The position numbers and the translations under genes were made by a program. Shown piece by piece: positions 13,515-16,581 of a DNA stretch of 16,581 bases. The stretch's first letter is position 1, and every line of letters begins with the position of its first letter. The notes beneath the pieces are model-generated. The model saw only the letters and a program-made list of their open reading frames with translations. It was not told where the DNA came from and made no database searches. Origin of the DNA: Chloroflexota bacterium (GTDB lineage: Bacteria > Chloroflexota > Ktedonobacteria > Ktedonobacterales > Ktedonobacteraceae). The DNA is taken from NCBI GenBank assembly GCA_005879655.1, contig VBJK01000143.1, positions 1 through 16,581 on the forward strand, in the 5' to 3' direction.

Positions 13515-15401
13515 ATGTCACAACAGATCTCACCGCGCTTACCAGTCATCGATGTTCAGCATCGATCCAATCTAGTCCCATTAACCGAAGATCAGGTGCG
13601 TTTTGAAATTGATATGTGCATTGGGTGTGACCGCTGTCTGAGGGCCTGTCCGCTTCCTTCGTCCTCGCTGATCACGATTGCTGATCTGAACTTAGCGACC
13701 ATTTCCGATACTATTACCCAGCCAGTCACACGCTTTACGCATGAGTGTGTCATGTGTGGTTCTTGCGTTCCTGTCTGCCCTGTCAATAATCACCGCGATC
13801 TTTTGATGCTCTCGCTTAAGCAGCGGCTGGGCGTGCCGTGGGACGGGACGGTAGATATGAGTCGTGTGTTCCAGTATCTCCCCCCTGGCTGGAGCCTGAA
13901 CCTGTTACTCAGCCGCCTGCGTGAGGTGCCGCTGTTTCGTGATGCACAACAGATACCAGATCATTACTTGCACCATTTCATTGCCTCTTCTAAGATTCTT
14001 TTATTGACTCCTGGTGCGATCGTACTCCAAGAAGGTGAATATGGGCGGGATCTCTACCTGCTGTTGGATGGACGACTCTCTGTGGCCTCTTCTGGGCCGA
14101 AAGGGGAAGAGATGGCAATTGCGGTCTTACAGCGAGGAGAGTTTATCGGAGAATATGGCATACTCACTGGACTTCCCTGTCCAGTTACGGCTCGTGTGCT
14201 TGCTCCTACAGTCCTGTTAAAAGTGCCTGAGCAGGTGATGCAACGCATGATGGAACTGGCCCCCTCAGTGAAGCACTTCTTTGAGCGCTATCATGAGGCA
14301 CGCTCTGTTGAGCTGGTCATGAAACGTCTGGCCCTGTTTCAGGGAGTGAGAGATGCTGACTTCAAGGACATGGCACGTAGGGTGCAGTTCAGAACATATG
14401 ATCGTGATGTGCCAATCTTCTCCGAAGCCGATAAAGAGGCAACAGCGCGTGAGCCGCTGTGTATTATTCTAGAGGGGTTTGTGAAGGTAGCTCGCCGTAC
14501 GAGTGCAGGTATGGGACACAACCGCACCGATGAGCGCATTATCGCCTATCGTCAGGGAGGAGACTACTTCTTCGGCGGACGTGATTCACTGGGCGACGGG
14601 CGGGCTATTTCGGTCACTACCATTAACCGGACACGCGTTGCTATTTTTGTGGGCCGTCTGGAGCAATACCGCTCAATGGCCAATATGGCTCAGGTAATGA
14701 CCGGACCACTGAGTAGCGTGCGCGTTGACGAGGAGAAGCCCTTCTCAGAGGCAGAGGCGCGTGCCAGTTTGCGTTCCCTGGTTGGTGAGGGAGTAGTGGA
14801 AGGAACCGATGTACTGGTAATTGACCTGGACAAATGCGTCCATTGCGATAAATGTGTCGAGGCTTGCACTCGTCGTCATGGTCATTCCCGTATGAATCGG
14901 TCGGGGATGGTTGTTGGCAATATTAGTATTGCCACCGCTTGTCGTCAGTGTCAGGACCCGGTCTGCATGCTCTGTAATCGGGCTGGCATTGCCCGCTTGC
15001 CAAGTGGGGAGGTCTATATCACCGAGAGCTGCATTGGTTGCGGTATCTGTGCCGAGCGCTGCCCCTATCATAACATCTCGATTATCTCGCTGACGGAAGA
15101 GGAAGAAACTAAGAGCAATGATTCACTCTGGCAGCGCTTTACCCGCTTCTTTTCGGAAGGAGCGGGCAAAGAGCAAGGGAAGAAGCTCCTGCCAATGGTC
15201 ACTGCAAGCTCCCCCAACGAGCCATCGATGACTGACCCTCTTGAAACCATGCGCAAAAAAGTTGCCGTTAAGTGTGATTTGTGCGCTGGCTATAATAATC
15301 AGGCTTGTGTGCAGGCATGTCCGACCGGGGCGGCTTTCCGCACGCATCCTATTCAGTTTTTTGGATCGACTGATGAAATCTTATTGCGACGAGCACGTTA
15401 A
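13515..15401 (+). CDS. Polyferredoxin with two cyclic-nucleotide-binding-like domains
   Basis: 628 aa, cytoplasmic by sequence. The N-terminal module holds two [4Fe-4S] motifs: Cys35/38/41/45 and Cys78/81/84/88. Two CRP-type cNMP-binding folds follow (about 145-255 and 270-395). The C-terminal module resembles DmsB/HycB-type four-cluster ferredoxin subunits: Cys441/444/447/451, Cys476/479/484/487, Cys506/509/512/516 and Cys587/590/598/602. A charged insert (about 527-580) separates the last two motifs. Both nucleotide pockets look incomplete: the first has Glu213 but Val224 where the phosphate-binding Arg is expected; the second has Arg363 but Gly where the Glu is expected. GAGGAG overlapping the previous stop codon is the ribosome site, 11 nt before ATG 13515. 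It probably links the flavoprotein to the membrane subunit. Confidence 0.9.
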   Translation: MSQQISPRLPVIDVQHRSNLVPLTEDQVRFEIDMCIGCDRCLRACPLPSSSLITIADLNLATISDTITQPVTRFTHECVMCGSCVPVCPVNNHRDLLMLSLKQRLGVPWDGTVDMSRVFQYLPPGWSLNLLLSRLREVPLFRDAQQIPDHYLHHFIASSKILLLTPGAIVLQEGEYGRDLYLLLDGRLSVASSGPKGEEMAIAVLQRGEFIGEYGILTGLPCPVTARVLAPTVLLKVPEQVMQRMMELAPSVKHFFERYHEARSVELVMKRLALFQGVRDADFKDMARRVQFRTYDRDVPIFSEADKEATAREPLCIILEGFVKVARRTSAGMGHNRTDERIIAYRQGGDYFFGGRDSLGDGRAISVTTINRTRVAIFVGRLEQYRSMANMAQVMTGPLSSVRVDEEKPFSEAEARASLRSLVGEGVVEGTDVLVIDLDKCVHCDKCVEACTRRHGHSRMNRSGMVVGNISIATACRQCQDPVCMLCNRAGIARLPSGEVYITESCIGCGICAERCPYHNISIISLTEEEETKSNDSLWQRFTRFFSEGAGKEQGKKLLPMVTASSPNEPSMTDPLETMRKKVAVKCDLCAGYNNQACVQACPTGAAFRTHPIQFFGSTDEILLRRAR

Positions 15402-15413
15402 AGAGAGGATACC

Positions 15414-16265
15414 TTGAGCACACCAACAAAATATCCTCTTACAAAGACATCAAAGCGCATCTGGCATACACCAAGATCACGTTTCGCATGGTTCTGGTTC
15501 TCCTTCTCGCTGATCTGTTGTGTCACACTTTATGTATTGGATACCTTCGATGTCGTTTCCGAGTTTAGTCGCATCTCTCATGGGGGTATTCCTGCCTATA
15601 TAATGATACTGATGGGCGCGGCCTACTCATTGCGGACGCGTTTCATGCGCAATCTGCCAGGAAAAGCGCAAAACTGGCTGTGGATGCATATGTGGATTGG
15701 TATTGGTGCTCTCATCGTCGCAGGCTTGCACGACGGTTTCCTCTTTCTGCCGATTTTCTCCTATACCGAAAGCCATCTGGGCATGCTGGCCCTGTACTCG
15801 CTCATCCTTATCGTCGGCAGCGGCATTGCTGGCCGCCTGCTTGATCGCTGGCAAGCTCGCGTGATCGTGCAGGAGGCTAATACGAATGGGGTAGGCATTG
15901 CCGGGACGGTCAGCAGCCGTCTGTTGGAACTGGAGTATATCGTTGAACGTTTGTATGCGGGCAAGTCGGAGGTCTTTAAGCAGTATTGTGCACAAGCCAT
16001 CCGTAGTGCTGATGAACCCTTACGAAACTTGCCCAAAATCATGCCACAAGAACAGGCGGATTTTCAGCGGGCCTATACTACCTTGCAAGATCATGCACGC
16101 CTGAAACGCTCCCTGATGAAACAGGAGCACGCTCGCCGCATTTTTCGTGGTTGGCGCACAGGACATACAGCGCTTGCTCCACTTGCTCTGCTGATCATCA
16201 CCTATCATGCTTTGACACAACTAATGACGACGATGTTTCATCTGCTGATCCCTTGGCTCCCCTGA
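15414..16265 (+). CDS. Multi-helix membrane protein, possible b-type cytochrome subunit
   Basis: 283 aa from a TTG with AGAGAGGA just upstream; no ATG lies near the start. Hydrophobic segments at about 24-42, 58-75, 88-107, 121-141 and 252-275 suggest five membrane helices. A long charged cytoplasmic helical region (about 145-248) lies before the last. Histidines at helix ends or inside helices (His56, His92, His106, His121, His251, His265) could ligate haem b, as in membrane anchors of ferredoxin-type oxidoreductases. I do not recognise a specific family. It starts 12 nt after the ferredoxin gene, so the two are very probably cotranscribed and it may be the complex's membrane anchor and quinone or cupredoxin partner. 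Confidence 0.65.
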   Translation: MSTPTKYPLTKTSKRIWHTPRSRFAWFWFSFSLICCVTLYVLDTFDVVSEFSRISHGGIPAYIMILMGAAYSLRTRFMRNLPGKAQNWLWMHMWIGIGALIVAGLHDGFLFLPIFSYTESHLGMLALYSLILIVGSGIAGRLLDRWQARVIVQEANTNGVGIAGTVSSRLLELEYIVERLYAGKSEVFKQYCAQAIRSADEPLRNLPKIMPQEQADFQRAYTTLQDHARLKRSLMKQEHARRIFRGWRTGHTALAPLALLIITYHALTQLMTTMFHLLIPWLP

Positions 16266-16343
16266 CGTAAAACGAAATGCCCTCAAGTTTGTTCGACTTC
16301 ATCTTTTGTCTGACATTGCTATGCTTGCACTGATGATCAAAGC
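16266..16343. other. Short region between convergent genes
   Basis: 78 bp with no clear hairpin terminator on either strand. Confidence 0.5.
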
Positions 16344-16581
16344 TTAAACCGCCCGCCACACCTGCACCGTCCTATCCCACGAGCCAGAAGCAACGTGAGT
16401 ACTATCCGGCGACCAGGAGACCGACCGTACAGCCTCTGTATGGCCACTATAGACGTAGGGAGGGTTATCACCAAAAACATCCTGCCAGACCCGTACTGTA
16501 CGATCATCGCCAGCAGAAGCGATCATTTTGCCGTTGCGAGACCAAGCTACGGCATAGACAAAATCTGTATGTCCATGATAA
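16344..16581 (-). CDS. WD40-repeat protein, C-terminal end only
   Basis: The minus strand is open from the right edge to TAA at 16344-16346, giving 78 visible residues. They hold nearly two WD40 blades: GHTDFVYAVAWS ... DDRTVRVW and GHTEAVRSVSWSPDS ... WDRTVQVW. The GH and W-(D/Q) positions are canonical, and the last blade ends the protein three residues later. The gene starts outside the window, so any N-terminal domain (kinase, NACHT or other partners are common) is not visible. WD40 propellers are protein-binding scaffolds. It is convergent with the redox cluster. Confidence 0.9.
   Translation of the reverse strand, partial: YHGHTDFVYAVAWSRNGKMIASAGDDRTVRVWQDVFGDNPPYVYSGHTEAVRSVSWSPDSTHVASGSWDRTVQVWRAV

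Overview
This window looks like a piece of a Ktedonobacteria-like (Chloroflexota) chromosome. That is an inference from gene style and content: an HTH-GAF protein, a WD40-repeat protein, an S53 protease, an FHA fusion, and many GC-rich palindromic intergenic repeats. No rRNA, tRNA, transposase, CRISPR array or replication origin was seen.

Layout, left to right. (1) 1-1270, minus strand: the N-terminal 423 codons of a membrane-anchored S53 (sedolisin-type) protease that runs off the left edge. (2) About 1420-2060: a dense non-coding repeat block holding a structured hairpin element, a perfect 35-bp inverted repeat and a tandem array of 62-bp units. (3) 2074-5354, minus strand: a pyruvate (2-oxo acid) dehydrogenase operon, E1 alpha - E1 beta - E2. 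E1 beta is broken by an internal out-of-frame deletion of about 68 bp. (4) 5355-6085: a long intergenic region with direct repeats and a second, diverged copy of the structured element. It ends in a strong-looking promoter (TTGACA-N17-TAGTAT) that drives (5) an HTH-GAF protein at 6086-7126. (6) 7253-8830, minus strand: an acyl-CoA synthetase convergent with the HTH-GAF gene, with hairpins between them. (7) 9037-10896: a membrane-anchored MutS-type ATPase. (8) 11205-16265: four co-directional genes that look like one redox unit. (9) 16344-16581, minus strand: the C-terminal end of a WD40 protein running off the right edge.

The most interesting system is the 11205-16265 cluster. It encodes a cupredoxin lipoprotein (outer face of the membrane), an FAD/NAD(P)H oxidoreductase fused to a C-terminal FHA phosphopeptide-binding domain, a polyferredoxin with six [4Fe-4S] motifs interrupted by two cyclic-nucleotide-binding-like domains, and a His-rich multi-helix membrane protein that could bind haem. 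Together they suggest an electron path from NAD(P)H through flavin, iron-sulfur clusters and the membrane to a copper protein, with two kinds of signalling domain built into the redox subunits. The individual domains are recognisable families; the integrated, signal-gated function is my inference.

Other points of note: the apparently inactivated pdhB, the two homologous hairpin elements with compensatory stem changes, a cupredoxin with Gln at the usual axial Met position, and an S53 protease with no room for the usual large propeptide.
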